The translations under genes were made by a program, and so were the position numbers. Positions 62,961 to 64,000 of a stretch of 64,000 bases of DNA are shown in pieces; positions within the stretch are counted from its first letter, which is position 1; every line of letters starts with the position of its first letter. Where the stretch lies: the NCBI GenBank assembly GCA_050084515.1, contig CM114272.1:57040001-57104000 (forward strand), given 5' to 3'. The notes under the pieces are model-generated. The model saw only the letters and a list, made by a program, of their open reading frames with translations. It ran no database searches and was not told the DNA's origin. This DNA is from Blasia pusilla. Its lineage: Eukaryota > Marchantiophyta > Marchantiopsida > Blasiales.

Positions 62961-63156
62961 TGCATTTCAAAGGAATGTCCTGGGATACAAGTGGCTCCTC
63001 TGGCTGATTGTAGATGGGGATCGAAAATGTTGGCGAATTGGAGAGCCTTGCCTCCCCCCTAGGTACGCCATAACGGTCCCATGTAACCTGATTTGAGTCC
63101 CACCGCTTCCTCGGCAAAAGATACCTTGTACGCTCTACAATGTGACATCCATCCAA
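62901..63156 (-). pseudogene. Gene tail, copy 1, family as at 63581-64000
   Basis: The frame 63156-62944 (including DSNQVTWDRYGVPRGEARLS) leads, after a frame change, to KFVDDEAEEIID and a stop at 62901. The matching tail LFDDEAKDFIE and stop at 63581 belongs to copy 2, which carries the methylase-like motif. Function of this tail is unknown. Confidence 0.4.
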
Positions 63157-63209
63157 AGATCAATATGTACTCCGCCCTGATAATACCATTATGGCAATCG
63201 CATGTGACA

Positions 63210-63640
63210 GTAGTAGGAATCCAACACGTCTGAGAGAAGAAAAGAAGCCTACGCCTGCCTTTACGAGTTGAGAGGAAGGTGCCAAGGGAAGAAGCCCGCC
63301 AGATTGCCTCTTAAGTTGACCAACAGGAAAGAGTCCGATCAGGCAACTCCGCCGGAACCGGCAAAGTTTCCGGAAGTGGTAAAAAGATGTTGTCGTCAAA
63401 AAGTGAAAACTTGCAAGCAGGAGAAACCGGCGGTTTGCAAAATAGAAGTCCATGGAGTTCATAGACGATCACATTCAAAAGACAAAAATGTTCAGCAAAC
63501 TTTTACAAGCACCACCATCGTTCAAAAATCATCTCCATTATATCATCCGAAAAAGTTCGAATCTGTACATTTGATCTATTCTATGAAATCTTTTGCCTCA
63601 TCATCAAATAGCTCCCTACTCCAAACGCCGATCATAAGCT
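63210..63640 (-). repeat. Duplicated 3' end, copy 2
   Basis: Second copy of 62440-62960, offset by about 680 bp measured between the two stop codons (62901 and 63581). Confidence 0.7.
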
Positions 63641-64000
63641 GGGTCCTTGAGTTCTTTGAACTCACTCGTCATCGCCCGAGAGCTCTTGCAAAATTACTTT
63701 CGGCCTTGCCCTCCCGATTTTTGAATCGTTGGAAGTGACGATGGAGTCACTACCAATGGTGGGTCTCGAACCGAGCTCGGCTTTGGTAGAGAGTTGTACG
63801 CCCAACGAGCCTTTCGATTCTACCTTTGCCTCCTTGCAAAGGTCAAACAGATTCGCTTTCCTCGAGGCAGAGAATGTTCCTGCCACTCTGCCAGACGCCT
63901 TTGATACTTGCCCCTGAAAGTCCCACTAAGTCGAACACCAAGTCACCTGGCCTTGAGCAGAGCTCGATGAGCGTTTGCATCAGGGCTGGCGACTTTTCCC
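63581..64000 (-). pseudogene. Methyltransferase-like (DNA methylase N4/N6 type) fragment, cut by window edge
   Basis: Reading from the right edge, the frame gives KSPALMQTLIELCSRPGD, LVFDLVGLSGASIKGVW and QSGRNILCLEESES. Known N4/N6 DNA methylases end with KP...L...I...PGD.VLDPF.GSGTT..A...GR..IG.E; the order and spacing agree, with DLVGLSGAS in place of the glycine-rich SAM-binding loop. A stop follows in this frame near 63860, while the neighbouring frame (63886-63662, NLFDLCKEAKVESKGSL...) continues to a tail ending at 63581. At least one frameshift is needed. The target-recognition and catalytic motifs (DPPY/SPPY) would lie outside the window. It could also be an RNA methylase relative or transposon-borne enzyme. 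Confidence 0.45.

Noticed and set aside
63750-63800. Possible minus-strand tRNA gene from a GGTTCGAGACC B-box
   Set aside because: The T-stem does not pair and no acceptor or anticodon arm can be formed.

Overview
The window is nuclear DNA from a land plant. The evidence is a plant-type GT8 glycosyltransferase gene of the PGSIP7/8 group with four short GT-AG introns, transposons of plant families (SWIM-type MULE, hAT, Ty1-copia, chromodomain Ty3-gypsy), a retrotransposon priming site that matches plant initiator tRNA-Met, and long AT-rich spacers with GA/TC microsatellites. The SWIM-type MULE reminds me of families common in bryophytes and lycophytes, but I cannot fix the lineage from sequence alone. 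The only gene I would call an ordinary host gene is the glycosyltransferase (40119-42641, +). Almost everything else I can identify is mobile or derived from mobile DNA.

Layout. 1-6100: a decayed MULE transposase gene on +, with several phase-consistent introns, a C2H2-like N-terminal zinc motif, the transposase core and a SWIM finger. The whole tract is studded with a DNA word, CATTCCA(C). 6.3-14.7 kb: spacer with a 1-kb dispersed repeat and two related gag-like fragments on -. 14.7-25.3 kb: a 0.5-kb repeat present twice exactly 8,050 bp apart, a 148-bp GA tract, and between them a hAT transposase gene with a long clean reading frame (18447-20702). 25.3-27.3 kb: a GC-rich island of unknown origin ending in a strong hairpin. 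27.3-31.1 kb: AT-rich spacer. 31133-36956: a complete but decayed copia element on -, with both LTRs, a primer site and a polypurine tract. 37-38.2 kb: AT-rich tandem repeats. 38.9-42.6 kb: GC-rich promoter region and the glycosyltransferase gene. 42.6-49 kb: no recognisable gene. 48.97-50 kb: a second, inverted copy of the 9-kb repeat containing a 64-bp inverted repeat whose loop has been flipped. 51.9-61.1 kb: a tandem duplication of about 1.4 kb. One copy took a 217-bp hAT-like MITE and the other a 6.5-kb chromodomain gypsy element, so each copy is the empty site for the other's insertion. 62.4-64 kb: two tandem 3' ends of one gene family on -; the distal one, cut by the window edge, carries a motif that looks like an amino-methyltransferase (DNA methylase N4/N6) core.

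Best leads. (1) The CATTCCA word recurs about 18 times in the MULE, in three reading frames and in introns, including a perfect 21-bp phased array, which points to a DNA-level (possibly transposase-binding) role. (2) The copia primer site matches the anticodon arm of initiator tRNA-Met rather than its 3' end, implying half-tRNA priming. (3) The hAT gene has all its early stop codons inside one 114-nt GT-AG interval. (4) The methylase-like remnant sits at the right edge. No operon logic applies: elements act independently, and the record is one of nested insertion and decay around a single host gene. Many frameshifts in repeats are single-base indels and some may be assembly errors.
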